Source: Anaerotignum lactatifermentans DSM 14214 (GTDB taxonomy: Bacteria; Bacillota; Clostridia; Lachnospirales; Anaerotignaceae). Taken from it: DNA of 64,000 nucleotides. Under the pieces are notes generated by a model. That model was not told the DNA's origin and ran no database searches. It saw only the letters and a program-made list of their open reading frames with translations. This document shows, piece after piece, positions 16,550 through 26,930 of the stretch. Within the stretch, counting starts at the first letter, position 1, and each line of letters opens with the position of its first letter. The position numbers and the translations under genes were made by a program. The stretch covers positions 62,001 to 126,000 of the forward strand of contig NZ_FRAH01000004.1 of assembly GCF_900142265.1 (NCBI RefSeq), in the 5' to 3' direction.

Positions 16550-17728
16550 TTAATCTATTTCCTTGGGAAACACATATTCATCCTGAATCTGTTCCAAAGG
16601 GATATTTTTGTCCAAAAGGAAGCAGGCTGTTTCCTCATGAATTTCCTTCAGGCGTTCATAATCCTTTGGGCGCACCACCTGATACCGTTCTTCTTCGGGC
16701 AGTGTGAGCATCTCATAGACACTGCGCACCACAAAATGATTTTCGTTCTCCGCATTGCGGAACTGGGTCCAAATGGGCACAAAAGAAACTTCCTTCACTT
16801 CCGCCGGATTGTCTGCCACCTGTTCCACAGTCAGATGGAGCACAATGGAAGCGTTTCTAGGGGGTGTTGTCTGGGAGGAAATAAAATTCCCCAGAGAATA
16901 AATGATGAAGCCGTCATGGACGCCATCGCCATGGTCCACCTGACGGTATTCCATCCGCTGGAGCACATGGGGATGGCTTGCCAGCACAATATCCGCGCCG
17001 GCTGCAAACATACTGTCTGCCCATTCCACGAAAATATCATTGGGCACTGTTTCATACTCATTGCCCATATGAGGCAGCACCACCACAACGTCCGCCAATT
17101 CCTGGGCTTTTGTGATGTCCGCCATGAGGGTATCGTCAATGTGGTTCACCAGATAATCTTCCGGCACAGGAATGCCATTGGTGCCGTAGGTAGCCGATAC
17201 AAAGGCAAAATTGATGCCATTGACTTCTTTGGTATAGATGGTGTCCCTTGCCTCCTGAGAAGCGTAGGTGCCCACATGGTCGATATCATAGGCATCCAGC
17301 TGGGCAATGGTGCGTTTCAAGCCCGCTTCTCCCGTATCCATGCTATGGTTATTGGCAGTGGTCAGCAGATTGAATCCCGCGTCTTTCACCGCATCCAGAA
17401 AGCTGTCCGGCGTATTAAAGCAAGGGAAAGAAGCGTATTCTTTGTCCGGTCCCCCGAAAGTCAATTCCAGATTGCCGATAACGAAGTCATAGCCCTCGAA
17501 ATACCGCTTCACATCCTGAAAATTATGCATGAAGTCATAAGTTCCCGTTGCCGGGTCATAGGCTTCCTCGTACTGGTAATCATGAACCATGATGTCCCCC
17601 ACCACAGCCATGGTGACTTCCTTCACCACAGGCTCCGCAGTGCCTGCCTCTGCCGTATATTCCGCCTTTGCCCCGCCGCAGCCGCAGAGCAGGAACGCCG
17701 CTGCCAGCAGCATCCACCGTTTTTTCAT
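16550..17728 (-). CDS. CapA-family (PGA_cap) metallophosphatase-fold lipoprotein
   Basis: 392 residues. A signal peptide has a lipobox with Cys17 (LCGC). The calcineurin-like CapA domain runs from about 38 to 320: VVGDIMVHD, GNLELTFGG, TANNHSMDTGEAGL, VLPHMGNEY, ASHPHVLQRMEY and IYSLGNF, so all metal-binding blocks are present. Members are linked to poly-gamma-glutamate capsule or to cell-surface phosphoester hydrolysis. No capB or capC is present nearby, so capsule synthesis is not supported and a stand-alone enzyme outside the membrane is more likely. The ATG has AAAGGGGG upstream. Confidence 0.9.
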   Translation of the reverse strand: MKKRWMLLAAAFLLCGCGGAKAEYTAEAGTAEPVVKEVTMAVVGDIMVHDYQYEEAYDPATGTYDFMHNFQDVKRYFEGYDFVIGNLELTFGGPDKEYASFPCFNTPDSFLDAVKDAGFNLLTTANNHSMDTGEAGLKRTIAQLDAYDIDHVGTYASQEARDTIYTKEVNGINFAFVSATYGTNGIPVPEDYLVNHIDDTLMADITKAQELADVVVVLPHMGNEYETVPNDIFVEWADSMFAAGADIVLASHPHVLQRMEYRQVDHGDGVHDGFIIYSLGNFISSQTTPPRNASIVLHLTVEQVADNPAEVKEVSFVPIWTQFRNAENENHFVVRSVYEMLTLPEEERYQVVRPKDYERLKEIHEETACFLLDKNIPLEQIQDEYVFPKEID

Positions 17729-17807
17729 GACAAAACCCCCTTTACTTCGACAATTTGTATTACAGCCAGTATACTATATTTTTCGCTTTCTCACAGTATT
17801 TTTCCCA

Positions 17808-17833
17808 CAAAAAAAGGAGCAGACAGGCTCCCT
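17808..17833 (-). terminator. Terminator after the small membrane protein gene
   Basis: Minus-strand GGAGC / GCTCC hairpin with flanking A/T tracts followed by TTTTTTT. Confidence 0.8.
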
Positions 17834-17846
17834 TTTTTTCTCCCCA

Positions 17847-18134
17847 TCAATCTTTCATTTGTTCCTTGATGGTAGGCGTAATTTTGCCTTTTTTCACCTG
17901 ATGTCTGGAGAAAAAATACGCCGCCAGACACAAGACCACAGGAATGAGCAAAAACAGGAACGCGCCCAAATCGTGCATATATGCCCCCACAAAAACAGAG
18001 ATGATCAGCAGCACCGCAGGCAGGATAAGACCTGTCCATTTTGCATTTTTTCTGGTGGCAATGACCCCTTCCATAAACACCACCAACACAAAAAGCGTAA
18101 ATGTGCAGCCCAGATCATATAAAAAATCTAACAT
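17847..18134 (-). CDS. Small three-helix membrane protein of unknown function
   Basis: 95 residues with three hydrophobic segments (about 7-25, 33-52 and 57-77) and a basic, charged C-terminal tail. AGGAGG precedes the ATG. I do not recognise the family. It is monocistronic with its own terminator and has no motif suggesting transport or enzyme activity. Confidence 0.7.
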   Translation of the reverse strand: MLDFLYDLGCTFTLFVLVVFMEGVIATRKNAKWTGLILPAVLLIISVFVGAYMHDLGAFLFLLIPVVLCLAAYFFSRHQVKKGKITPTIKEQMKD

Positions 18135-18263
18135 GCTTTTTCTCCTCCTGTTTCATTGGGTTTATAGCTATCATACCACCGCATTTAATTATTTTCAACA
18201 AAAAATCTGATTTTCTTTTCATTTCTTTGTTTATTTCTTACATTTTCTTCCAGTTGTCAGGCA

Positions 18264-18307
18264 AACAAAAAAACTGCCGCCTTTTTATGAAAAAAGCAGC
18301 AGTTTTG
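18264..18307 (-). terminator. Terminator of the zinc-ribbon/TPM operon
   Basis: Minus-strand hairpin with AACTGC / GCAGTT arms ending in TTTTTTT, about 25 nt after the TPM stop. Confidence 0.8.
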
Positions 18308-18333
18308 TGAATTATTTTCACAACCTGTGATAT

Positions 18334-19161
18334 TTAGAATTTTCCGCCGCCACCGCCAAAGTTATGACCGCCGCTGGAAAAGGTAGAGGAGCCGCCTCCC
18401 CAAGAATTGTTATTGTTGTCCTCATTTTTGATGATACGTTTTCTGGTGGTGTGAGTGGTCACAAAGGAATCCTGGTTCACACGGAAATTTACACCATTTT
18501 CCTTCAGATAGGCTCTGCCGTCGGTGAAGGGTTTCACGTTATTATGCCCTTTGCGCATGAACACCACAGAAACCCCAGCCATAATGAGGGCAAAAATCAG
18601 AGAAATGCCCACATAAAGGACGATATTCCGGCTTTCCTGTTCTTTTTGGTATTCAGACTGATAGGCTTCGGGGTTTGCCAGATATTTCTGATATTCCCCG
18701 CAGTAATATTCCACATCTGTCAGGAATGTGGACATGGCGTCGTAATACGCCCCTTCGGAAAGGATGGGCTGCACTTCATTCCAGATTTTATCGATGTAAT
18801 AATCGGTGAAAATACGGATACCTTCACCAGATGTGACCATCTGGGCATCTCTGTCTCCCATGTCGATGATGAACACAATACCGTCTTTTTCCGCGCCATA
18901 ACCAAAATCCCCATCCAAAAAGAACTGTGCCGCGTACTCTCTGGCTTCCAGACCTTGGGTATCTGTGGTGGTCAAAAACAGCACATCCATCCCATAGGTT
19001 TCCCCAATAGCTTCTGCCCGGGAAGTCAGGTCTGCCGCTTCCTCTTGGGTATACAATCCCGCTTCATCGAACACATGGCCTTCCATACGACCAAAAGCTG
19101 TCAGGCTGCCCGTGAAACAAAGAATCAGGGTCAACAAACATACCAAACCTGTTTTTCTCAT
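18334..19161 (-). CDS. TPM-domain membrane protein
   Basis: 275 residues from the ATG at 19161, with GGAGG 9 nt upstream. A signal peptide or first TM at 4-25 is followed by the TPM (TLP18.3/Psb32/MOLO-1) domain: VFDEAGLYTQEEAADLTSRA, then GIVFIIDMGDRDAQMVTSGE. A second TM is near 172-190, and the C-terminal tail is low-complexity Gly/Ser (GGGGGKF). TPM domains of this topology sit outside the membrane; some have phosphatase activity and many have no known function. The start overlaps the upstream zinc-ribbon gene by 4 nt, so the two probably act together in the envelope. Confidence 0.88.
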   Translation of the reverse strand: MRKTGLVCLLTLILCFTGSLTAFGRMEGHVFDEAGLYTQEEAADLTSRAEAIGETYGMDVLFLTTTDTQGLEAREYAAQFFLDGDFGYGAEKDGIVFIIDMGDRDAQMVTSGEGIRIFTDYYIDKIWNEVQPILSEGAYYDAMSTFLTDVEYYCGEYQKYLANPEAYQSEYQKEQESRNIVLYVGISLIFALIMAGVSVVFMRKGHNNVKPFTDGRAYLKENGVNFRVNQDSFVTTHTTRKRIIKNEDNNNNSWGGGSSTFSSGGHNFGGGGGKF

Positions 19162-20276
19162 GCCATGACACCTCCAATCAGCCATACCAGCAGAAAGGCA
19201 ACCACAAATACAATGACGAAGATCAGCAGGAACCAGGTGACGCTGCGACCTGTATCACAGGGCAGTTCCCCGACGATTTTCCCTGTCTGTCCGTTCATGG
19301 CAAAGAGATATTTCTTGCCTTTAAAATTGCTTACCAGCATCCACACAGGCAGCAGCAAATATGCCTGATGGTCGGATTTATAGTTTGTGTTGCACTGTAC
19401 GCTATGTACCACATCATACCGTCTGCCTTCTTCCGAAGCGCGATTTTCGATGCCTCTGGAAACACGATCTTTCATACGTTCAAAGAGGTCTTTTGGCTCA
19501 TAAGTGTATTTTTCCGCCAGATAGCCGCTGAGGTACCGCATATCAAAGGGTTCCACTTTTGTAAAATCAAAGGGTTCCAGCGCATCCATGAGGGCATCCT
19601 CCATATTTTCCGAAGCATCCAGAGGGATATTTTCAAAATCCATGGTCCCTGCCCGATGGATATGGAACAGATCTGTTTTGGTATAATCATAATCCCCATC
19701 GCTCCAGATCAGGTGATTTTCCCCAGTTGCGTGGTAATCAAAGTCCGCTTTGCAGTCAAAAAGCCAATAAGGCACATAAACCCCTGTGATTTTCTCCAGA
19801 CGCTGCTGGGAGGTAAAACCCTTGGGCAGGAGTTTTTTGCCCTTACACAGCTTCAGAAAGGCTTCCTGTGCCTGTTTTTTATCCGTTGCAAAGGGGATCA
19901 TAGCGGAAGGATGATATTTTCCGCTGAACTGCTGGGGGTTTACGGTAGGATTGCCGCAGAACACGCAGAAAGTAGCCGCTGTTACGTCATCGGTCACGAT
20001 TTCCGCGCCGCAGTTGGGGCAGCTGTATGCCCGGAGATGTTCCTGATCCTTGCCTTCTGCCACATTTTCCTCACAGGCAAAATCCACGGTTTCCGTCTTG
20101 CCACTGTCACCGGAACTGACGGTATAGCCGCTGTTTTCGGTTTTTGCGCCTCGCTGTTCCAATTCCTCTTTGGTATATGATGAATCACAATAATCACAAA
20201 CCCATTTTCCCTGTCCGCCGTCATAGCGCAGATACGCGCCGCAGCCGGGGCAAAGATAGGTGATGCCTTCTGCCAT
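19158..20276 (-). CDS. Zinc-ribbon protein with C-terminal transmembrane segment
   Basis: 372 residues from the ATG at 20276, with GGAGGG upstream; the longer in-frame reading to 20354 has no ribosome site. Two zinc ribbons are present: CPGCGAYL...CDYCDSSY at 9-36 and CPNCGAEI...CVFCGNP near 87-111. A long middle domain of unknown fold (YVPYWLFDCKADFDYHATGE) precedes a TM at about 348-368. The arrangement resembles TFIIB-type zinc-ribbon proteins paired with TPM-domain genes. It may be an assembly or quality-control factor at the membrane, but this is inference. Confidence 0.8.
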   Translation of the reverse strand: MAEGITYLCPGCGAYLRYDGGQGKWVCDYCDSSYTKEELEQRGAKTENSGYTVSSGDSGKTETVDFACEENVAEGKDQEHLRAYSCPNCGAEIVTDDVTAATFCVFCGNPTVNPQQFSGKYHPSAMIPFATDKKQAQEAFLKLCKGKKLLPKGFTSQQRLEKITGVYVPYWLFDCKADFDYHATGENHLIWSDGDYDYTKTDLFHIHRAGTMDFENIPLDASENMEDALMDALEPFDFTKVEPFDMRYLSGYLAEKYTYEPKDLFERMKDRVSRGIENRASEEGRRYDVVHSVQCNTNYKSDHQAYLLLPVWMLVSNFKGKKYLFAMNGQTGKIVGELPCDTGRSVTWFLLIFVIVFVVAFLLVWLIGGVMA

Positions 20277-20351
20277 GATGATTCCCTCCTTTTTTTCATT
20301 TGGGTATAAGAGATTTTTTCGACTTTTCTGCCGTTTTTCCTTTTTGGGAAA

Positions 20352-20384
20352 CAAAACAGGGCGGAAATCTGTCTTTCCACCCCG
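20352..20384 (-). terminator. Terminator of gyrA
   Basis: Minus-strand hairpin GGGTGGAAA / TTTCCGCCC with a T-rich tract after it, 20-50 nt beyond the stop. Confidence 0.75.
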
Positions 20385-20406
20385 TATCTATTTTTTTGAT
20401 TCTCTT

Positions 20407-22947
20407 TTATGCTTCTGTATCTTCAGAAACGGTGATTTCTTCGTTTTCCGCAGCCGCTTCTGCCTCTTTTTCTGCCAGTTCTGCCAATTCTTCTTCCTCG
20501 GATTCGATATCGTCCTCAGTGATTTTGGCAATGCCTACCACGCTGACGCCTTCATCCAGATTCATGAGTTTCACGCCCTGTGAAACTCTGCCGATGGTGG
20601 AAATATCCGCTCCCCGCAGTCGGATGATAACACCTTCGGAAGTGATGAGCATGACTTCTTCATTTTCTTCCAGCATCAAAACGCCGGTGAGGAGTCCTGT
20701 TTTTTCTGTGAGCTGATGGATTTTCACACCCATGCCGCCGCGGTACTGGACTTTAAATTCTTCCGGCACCGTCCGTTTGCCGAAGCCTTTTTCCGTTACG
20801 TTGAGGACTTTGGCTGTAGGGCTCATTTTCACAGCGGAAACCAGATAATCCCCTTCTCTCAGGGAGATGGCTTTCACGCCGGTAGCTGTTCTGCCCATGG
20901 GACGCACATCTTTTTCGCTGAAACGAATACCCATGCCATTTCTGGTTGCCGCCAGAATTTCATCTTCCCCTTCGGTGGTCATAACGGAAATCAAGCTATC
21001 GTCTTCACGCAGGTTGATGGCAATCAAGCCGCCTTTGCGGATATTGCTGTAGCTTGCCATATCTGTTTTCTTGATCAGCCCCTGTTTTGTGAGCATCACC
21101 AGATAACGGTCTTCTCTAAATTCCTTCACGGGAATGACCGCTGTGACAGACTCATCCGGCGCGATTTCCAGCAGGTTGACGATAGCCATACCCCTTGCGG
21201 TTCTGCCTGCTTCCGGCACTTCGTAGCCTTTCAGACGGTACACTCTGCCATGGTCTGTGAAGAACAGGATGGTGTCGTGAGTGGAGCACAGGAACAGGTC
21301 TTTCACGAAGTCCTCATCCCTTGTCTGCATGCCAACGATACCACGTCCGCCACGGTTCTGGCTCTTATAAGTCATGAGCGGTGTCCGTTTTACATAGTTC
21401 AGGTTAGACAGCGTAAATACGCATGTTTCCTCGTCAATCAGGTCTTCCACGTCGATTTCGCCGGGGTTTGCCACCAGCTGGGTACGACGGGGGTCTGCGT
21501 ATTTATTTTTGATATCCTGCATTTCATCGCGGATCACGCCAAGGAGTTTGGCTTCGTCTGCCAGCAGGGATTTATAATAAGCGATTTTTTCCTGCAAATC
21601 TTTATATTCCGCGTCGATTTTTTCGTGTTCCAAGCCTTGCAGTCTGCGCAGCTGCATTTCCAGAATGGCCTGTGCCTGAATTTCAGACAGACCAAAGCGT
21701 TCCATCAAACGTTCCTTTGCATCATCGTAGCTGGTACGGATGATGCGGATGACTTCGTCGATATTGGAAATGGCAATCCGCAGACCTTCCAGAATATGGG
21801 CGCGTTTTTCCGCCTTATCCAGATTGAATTTTGTCCGGCGAGTCACCACTTCTTCCTGATGTTTCAGGTATTCCGCCAGCATCTGCTGGAGATTCAGCAC
21901 CGCAGGTTTGCCGTTTACCAGAGCAATCATGATGGCGCCGAAGCTTTCCTGCAGCTGGGTATATTTATAAAGCTGATTCAAGATAACGTTCGCGTTTACG
22001 TCTTTTTTCAGTTCGATGATGATCTGAATATCATCACCGGCGGAAGCGTCGTACAGGTCGCTGATGCCATCCACACGTTTTTCTTTTACCAGTTCGGCAA
22101 TCTTTTCAATCAAACGGAGTTTATTGACCATGTAAGGGATTTCCGTTACGACGATTTTTTCTCTGCCGTTGCCCATGGGCTGGATTTCCGCTGTGGAGCG
22201 CACAAGGATTTTCCCTCTGCCTGTACGGTATGCAGCACGGATACCACTTTTGCCCAGAATGGTGGCGCCGGTGGGGAAGTCAGGACCTTTGATATATTCC
22301 ATCAGTTCTTCCACATCGGTTTCTTTGCCATTGATTTTATTATCTATCATGACAGTCAGACCGTCGATGACTTCTCCCAGGTTATGAGGAGGAATATTGG
22401 TTGCCATACCAACGGCGATACCGGAGGAACCGTTCACCAGCAGGTTTGGAATCCTTGCAGGCAGAACCACAGGTTCTTTTTCTGTTTCGTCGTAGTTTGG
22501 CGCAAAATCTACGGTATCTTTTTCGATGTCCGCCAGCATGGCTGCTGCCACCTTGGACATACGGGCTTCGGTGTAACGGGCTGCCGCTGCGCCGTAGCCG
22601 TCAATGGAGCCAAAGTTCCCGTGACCGTCTACCAGCATATAACGCATGGAGAAATTCTGTGCCATACGCACCATTGCCTGATAGATGGAGCTGTCGCCGT
22701 GGGGGTGGTATTTACCCATGGTATCACCAGTGATACGGGCGGACTTTTTATAGGGTTTATTGGGCTCCAGATTCATTTCGTTCATGGAGTAGAGAATTCT
22801 TCTCTGTACAGGCTTCAGACCGTCACGGACATCGGGCAGTGCTCTGGCTACGATAACGCTCATGGCGTAGTCGATGTAGCACTTTTTCATTTCCTCATTG
22901 ATGTCTATGGAAACGACCTTATCCATCTCGTTGTTTACTTCACTCAT
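20407..22947 (-). CDS. gyrA: DNA gyrase subunit A
   Basis: 846 residues. It has the breakage-reunion domain with catalytic Tyr in [13 protein letters not shown], the GyrA box QNRGGRG near residue 530, and a six-bladed C-terminal wrapping domain with a long acidic tail rich in Glu. With GyrB it introduces negative supercoils ahead of forks. The quinolone region reads [12 protein letters not shown]: Ser at the E. coli 83 position and Gln where E. coli has Asp87. It lies 22 nt downstream of gyrB and both are probably read from the gyrB promoter. Confidence 0.99.
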   Translation of the reverse strand: MSEVNNEMDKVVSIDINEEMKKCYIDYAMSVIVARALPDVRDGLKPVQRRILYSMNEMNLEPNKPYKKSARITGDTMGKYHPHGDSSIYQAMVRMAQNFSMRYMLVDGHGNFGSIDGYGAAAARYTEARMSKVAAAMLADIEKDTVDFAPNYDETEKEPVVLPARIPNLLVNGSSGIAVGMATNIPPHNLGEVIDGLTVMIDNKINGKETDVEELMEYIKGPDFPTGATILGKSGIRAAYRTGRGKILVRSTAEIQPMGNGREKIVVTEIPYMVNKLRLIEKIAELVKEKRVDGISDLYDASAGDDIQIIIELKKDVNANVILNQLYKYTQLQESFGAIMIALVNGKPAVLNLQQMLAEYLKHQEEVVTRRTKFNLDKAEKRAHILEGLRIAISNIDEVIRIIRTSYDDAKERLMERFGLSEIQAQAILEMQLRRLQGLEHEKIDAEYKDLQEKIAYYKSLLADEAKLLGVIRDEMQDIKNKYADPRRTQLVANPGEIDVEDLIDEETCVFTLSNLNYVKRTPLMTYKSQNRGGRGIVGMQTRDEDFVKDLFLCSTHDTILFFTDHGRVYRLKGYEVPEAGRTARGMAIVNLLEIAPDESVTAVIPVKEFREDRYLVMLTKQGLIKKTDMASYSNIRKGGLIAINLREDDSLISVMTTEGEDEILAATRNGMGIRFSEKDVRPMGRTATGVKAISLREGDYLVSAVKMSPTAKVLNVTEKGFGKRTVPEEFKVQYRGGMGVKIHQLTEKTGLLTGVLMLEENEEVMLITSEGVIIRLRGADISTIGRVSQGVKLMNLDEGVSVVGIAKITEDDIESEEEELAELAEKEAEAAAENEEITVSEDTEA

Positions 22948-22969
22948 GGTTTCACCTCAATCCCTTTCA

Positions 22970-24871
22970 TCAGAAGTCCATTTCCGCATACTGCGCGTTT
23001 TCCTCGATAAATTCCCGTCTGGGTTCCACACTGTCCCCCATGAGCATGCTGAAGATTTCATCTGCCAAAAGGGCGTCGCTGATGTCAACTTTTTTCAAAA
23101 TACGGTGTTCCACGGCCATGGTGGTGTCTCGGAGCTGGTCATAGTCCATTTCACCCAGACCTTTATACCGCTGTACGTCTTTGATGTTATCTCTGCCGAT
23201 TTCTTTATACAGTTCTTCCAGCTGGGCATCGTCATAGACGTAATAATGCTTTTTATTCTTCTCTACCCGATACAGAGGGGGCTGTGCGATATATACCTTG
23301 CCTTCCTCGATAAGCTGGGGCATATAGCGATAGAAGAATGTCAGAAGCAGTGTACGGATATGGGCGCCGTCCACGTCGGCATCGGTCATGATAACGATTT
23401 TATGATAACGGAGTTTTTCAATGTCAAAATCCTCAGAAATGCCGGTACCGAAAGCGGTAATCATATTGCGGATTTCCTCACTGTTGAGGATTCTGTCCAG
23501 TCTTGCTTTTTCCACGTTCAAAATTTTACCCCGCAGAGGCAGGATGGCCTGTGTTTTGGGGTCACGGGCCTTGATAGCAGAACCGCCCGCGGAATTCCCT
23601 TCGACAATATAGATTTCGCATTCGTAAGGGTCGCGGCTGGTGCAGTCTGTGAGCTTGCCGGGCATACGGGTATTTTCCAGACCGGTTTTGCGGCGGACAA
23701 GTTCTCTTGCCTTTCTGGCAGCGTCACGGGCTCTGGAAGCCATCAAACCTTTTTCGATGATGATTTTACCCACTGCCGGGTTTTCTTCCAGGAAATAGGT
23801 CAAATATTCGCTCAAAACAGCTTCTACGGCACCTTTTGCCTCGCTGGTGCCCAGTTTTGCCTTTGTCTGGCCTTCAAACTGCGGGTCACCCACTTTGATG
23901 CTGACAACGGCGGTCATGCCTTCCCGCACGTCATCACCGGAAAGTTTTTTGTCGGAATCCTTGATGATGCCGATTTTTTTGCCGTAGTCGTTGATGGTCT
24001 TGGTCAGACCGGATTTGAAGCCCACCAGATGGGTACCGCCATCGGGGGTGTTGATGTTATTTACGAACGTAAAGATATTTTCTGTGTAGCCGTCGTTATG
24101 CTGGAAAGCCACTTCCACCAGCACGCCGTCCTTTTCGCCGCTGGCGTAGAAAATATTGTCATAAAGAGGCTGACGGCTTTTGTTGATATACGCAACAAAT
24201 TCCTTGATGCCCCCTTCGTAGTGGAAGGAGCGTTCCTGTTCCTTGCCTTCCCGCAGGTCGATAAGGTTGATTTTCAGACCTTTTGTGAGGAAAGCAGTTT
24301 CTCTCAGTCGCTGTTTCAGAACATCATAGGTAAACACCGTTTCTTCAAAAATTTCCGGGTCGGGCAGGAAATGAACGAAGGTACCGTGTTTGTCTGTGGT
24401 GCCGATTTCATGAACAGGGCAAAGGACATTGCCTCTTTCGTATTTCTGTTCATAGATTTTGCCGTCGGTATAGACGTTGACATAGAGCCATGTGGACAGG
24501 GCGTTTACAACGGACGCACCTACACCGTGGAGACCGCCGGATACTTTGTATCCGCCGCCGCCGAATTTACCGCCTGCATGCAGTATGGTGAATACAACCT
24601 CCAAAGCGGAAATACCTTTCTGGTGGTGGATGCCTACAGGGATACCACGGCCGTTATCCAATACGGAAATGGAGTTGTCGGGGTGGATGGTAACAGTGAT
24701 TTCTGTACAGAAGCCTGCCAGGGCTTCGTCCACGGCATTATCCACGATTTCGTATACCAGATGGTGGAGCCCCTTTTCACTGGTGGAGCCGATATACATG
24801 CCCGGGCGTTTGCGCACCGCTTCCAGACCTTCTAAGACCTGGATTTGGCTTTCATTATATTCTGCTGACAT
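22970..24871 (-). CDS. gyrB: DNA gyrase subunit B
   Basis: 633 residues. The GHKL ATPase is shown by [14 protein letters not shown] and [10 protein letters not shown]. The TOPRIM domain carries EGNSAGGSA and the metal ligands DADVDGAHI. The C-terminus has the gyrase tail ([38 protein letters not shown]). It forms the A2B2 gyrase with the protein encoded just downstream. Full length for the Gram-positive type, which lacks the E. coli insert. Confidence 0.99.
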   Translation of the reverse strand: MSAEYNESQIQVLEGLEAVRKRPGMYIGSTSEKGLHHLVYEIVDNAVDEALAGFCTEITVTIHPDNSISVLDNGRGIPVGIHHQKGISALEVVFTILHAGGKFGGGGYKVSGGLHGVGASVVNALSTWLYVNVYTDGKIYEQKYERGNVLCPVHEIGTTDKHGTFVHFLPDPEIFEETVFTYDVLKQRLRETAFLTKGLKINLIDLREGKEQERSFHYEGGIKEFVAYINKSRQPLYDNIFYASGEKDGVLVEVAFQHNDGYTENIFTFVNNINTPDGGTHLVGFKSGLTKTINDYGKKIGIIKDSDKKLSGDDVREGMTAVVSIKVGDPQFEGQTKAKLGTSEAKGAVEAVLSEYLTYFLEENPAVGKIIIEKGLMASRARDAARKARELVRRKTGLENTRMPGKLTDCTSRDPYECEIYIVEGNSAGGSAIKARDPKTQAILPLRGKILNVEKARLDRILNSEEIRNMITAFGTGISEDFDIEKLRYHKIVIMTDADVDGAHIRTLLLTFFYRYMPQLIEEGKVYIAQPPLYRVEKNKKHYYVYDDAQLEELYKEIGRDNIKDVQRYKGLGEMDYDQLRDTTMAVEHRILKKVDISDALLADEIFSMLMGDSVEPRREFIEENAQYAEMDF

Positions 24872-25162
24872 ATTTTCCTCTCCTCACATAATCTTGGCAA
24901 TTTCCCAGATTTTCAGGAAAAATTGCCCCAAAAAAATCGGATGTTCCTGCATCCGGTAAATCATAGTGGTATTATATCATAAAAATATTGATTTTTCAAG
25001 GAAAACAGCCATTTTTATGTATTATTTCCAATGGCTTCTAACCTTAATTATGGATTTTGGGTAAAAAAACAGAAATTCCTTCTGACGCGGACAAACTGTC
25101 TTTTCTAACAAAAGAATTTTTGCGGAAAATTTTCCCAGATGTTTTATCACAAATCGAAACAT
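24872..25162. other. Gene-free stretch between recF and gyrB
   Basis: Contains the gyrB promoter (24971-24999) and AT-rich sequence. I see no small frame with a ribosome site on either strand. Confidence 0.6.
24971..24999 (-). promoter_or_regulatory. Promoter of gyrB-gyrA
   Basis: On the minus strand TTGAAA (24999-24994) and TATAAT (24976-24971) are separated by 17 bp, about 100 bp before the gyrB ATG. Confidence 0.8.
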
Positions 25163-25190
25163 AAAAAATCCCTCTGCCACATGACAGAGA
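25163..25190 (-). terminator. Terminator of recF
   Basis: Minus-strand CTCTG / CAGAG hairpin followed by a T-rich tract directly after the stop. Confidence 0.75.
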
Positions 25191-25192
25191 GA

Positions 25193-26275
25193 TCATTTCT
25201 TGCCGATTTTTCCGTTTTTCACATAAAACAGGTTTTCCCTGCTCAAATAACTGCGGACAGCATCCTCGATGCCGGTGCAGGTCAAAAATGCCTGCAAGCC
25301 TTCAATGCTTTCCATGAGGTATTTCTGCCGCTTGCCGTCCAGTTCCGACAGAACGTCATCCAACAGCAGTACGGGACTTTCTCCCGTTTCCTCCCGAATC
25401 AATTCGATTTCCGCAAGTCTGGCAGAAAGGGCCGTTGTCCGCTGCTGCCCCTGAGAGCCGAACTGCTTCACATCTTTTCCGTTGACCAGAAAAAGGATGT
25501 CGTCTTTGTGGGGACCTGCGTTGGTAGAGCCGGTGTAAATATCCCGGTCCAAACTCCGCTCCAGCTTCTCCCGCAGACTGCCCCCCTCGCAATTTGGCTT
25601 ATATTCCGTTTTAAGGCAGTCTTTGCCTCCCGTCAATATTTCATGCCTCTGGGCGGCTATTTCGTCCAGACGGGCTAAAAATTTGGCTCTCACAGCCATG
25701 ATCCGCTCGCCGCGCTCAATAAGCTGTTCATCCCAGACGAAAAGGGTATCTGCCAAAGCAGGCTTCACTTTGATTTCTTTCAGCAGATTGTTCCGCTGTT
25801 TCAGCACGCGATAATACTGCTGAAGGTCATAAAAATACACATTGCTGATCTGGCTCAGCTCCATATCCAAAAACCGCCTGCGTTCCGCCGGACCGTCTTT
25901 GATGAGGGACAAATCCTCCGGCGAGAATATGACAGCGTAAAGGGTGCCAAACAATTCCCCCATTTTTTTCACAGGAATGCCGTTGACGGCAATGCCTTTT
26001 TTCTCGTCCCGCTTCAGATGCACGTCGATGCGGTCACCCCTGTTTTTCCGCATGACTTCCAGACGGATATGACTTTCTTCCTTCCCAAAGGCAATGAGCT
26101 GCTGCTCACTTCTGCCACGGAGAGAACGCCCCAGGGCACAAAAATAAAGGGATTCCAGAAAATTGGTTTTCCCCTGAGCGTTATCGCCGTAAAACAGATT
26201 CATGCCTGCCGTAGGCGCAATATGGAGGGGTTCCAGATTGCGGAACCCCTGTAAAGATACTTCTTTAATATACAT
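25193..26275 (-). CDS. recF: DNA repair and recombination ATPase RecF
   Basis: 360 residues, SMC-like ATPase. Walker A is GDNAQGKTN near residue 30, the ABC signature is in QFGSQGQQRTTALS near 280, and Walker B is LLLDDVLSELD near 310. RecF loads RecA at gaps with RecO and RecR. The conserved N-terminus YIKEVSLQGFRNLE fixes the start, although the ribosome site is weak. It normally sits directly between the S4 gene and gyrB; here two unrelated paralogous genes separate it from the S4 gene. Confidence 0.97.
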   Translation of the reverse strand: MYIKEVSLQGFRNLEPLHIAPTAGMNLFYGDNAQGKTNFLESLYFCALGRSLRGRSEQQLIAFGKEESHIRLEVMRKNRGDRIDVHLKRDEKKGIAVNGIPVKKMGELFGTLYAVIFSPEDLSLIKDGPAERRRFLDMELSQISNVYFYDLQQYYRVLKQRNNLLKEIKVKPALADTLFVWDEQLIERGERIMAVRAKFLARLDEIAAQRHEILTGGKDCLKTEYKPNCEGGSLREKLERSLDRDIYTGSTNAGPHKDDILFLVNGKDVKQFGSQGQQRTTALSARLAEIELIREETGESPVLLLDDVLSELDGKRQKYLMESIEGLQAFLTCTGIEDAVRSYLSRENLFYVKNGKIGKK

Positions 26276-26339
26276 AAATATGCACCTTTTTATTATAATT
26301 ATAAATTATGCATAATACCCATGCATAGAGGTTTTGCAT

Positions 26340-26915
26340 TTATGCAACGCGATTGCCTGCCCCATCTTCTGCTATAAAGCCTCTGCCATCATCATAAGGC
26401 AAAAAGGGAATCAGAAAAGGATGGTCTGTAATCTCATAGACCTCGCCTGTTTTCACTTTTCGCAGGACTGCTACATTCTCGTCCATGACATACACAAACT
26501 GACACCGACCTTCCGGCCCCGGCACATCAAAGACATAATACTTATCCTGAATGCCATAGGCAAAGCGTTCCCAGGAACGGGAAAGCCAGTAACGGTCACC
26601 GTTGTACTGCATCTTCACGAAATCCCCATTTCGCCGCTGCTGGAATACTGCCAGATAGGGAAAATCCCATTCTTCCTCCCAGTCACGGTCTTCTTTCTTG
26701 TCTCTGCGCAGATAAACAGCAAAGCGGTAGATTTCCCCCTGTTCTTCTGCGTCCTGCACCAGTTCCAGCTGGATTTCCTCCGGCTTTACTTCGTGAAAGG
26801 CGGCAATGCTTTCCTGTATTTGCGTCCGGTCATTGCCCAGCAGTTTGGGCTTTCCCAGAAAATATACCAGCCCTGCTGCCAAAAGGAGCACTGCCAGAAT
26901 CACATATTTTCTCAT
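26340..26915 (-). CDS. Membrane-anchored protein of unknown function, paralogue of the next gene
   Basis: 191 residues. One N-terminal TM (about 4-19) suggests an exported domain tethered outside the membrane. The rest is rich in Tyr, Trp and acidic residues. It aligns by eye with the upstream neighbour: both have LLGN followed by an IxExI helix, a VQDAEEQGEIYRFAVYL / VEDGEVDGTVYRCVFYE strand pair, then PYLAVF / PQLVMF, and GD with LSR. No known family recognised. It lies between recF and the S4 gene, an uncommon place for an insertion. Confidence 0.75.
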   Translation of the reverse strand: MRKYVILAVLLLAAGLVYFLGKPKLLGNDRTQIQESIAAFHEVKPEEIQLELVQDAEEQGEIYRFAVYLRRDKKEDRDWEEEWDFPYLAVFQQRRNGDFVKMQYNGDRYWLSRSWERFAYGIQDKYYVFDVPGPEGRCQFVYVMDENVAVLRKVKTGEVYEITDHPFLIPFLPYDDGRGFIAEDGAGNRVA

Positions 26916-26930
26916 GGAGCTTCGCCCCCT

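Noticed and set aside
16637-17869. 410-codon plus-strand frame across the CapA gene
   Set aside because: It is the complement of a clear CapA protein with all motifs and signal peptide.
20716-24835. Long plus-strand frames across gyrA and gyrB
   Set aside because: They are complements of two certain genes and lack protein-like features.
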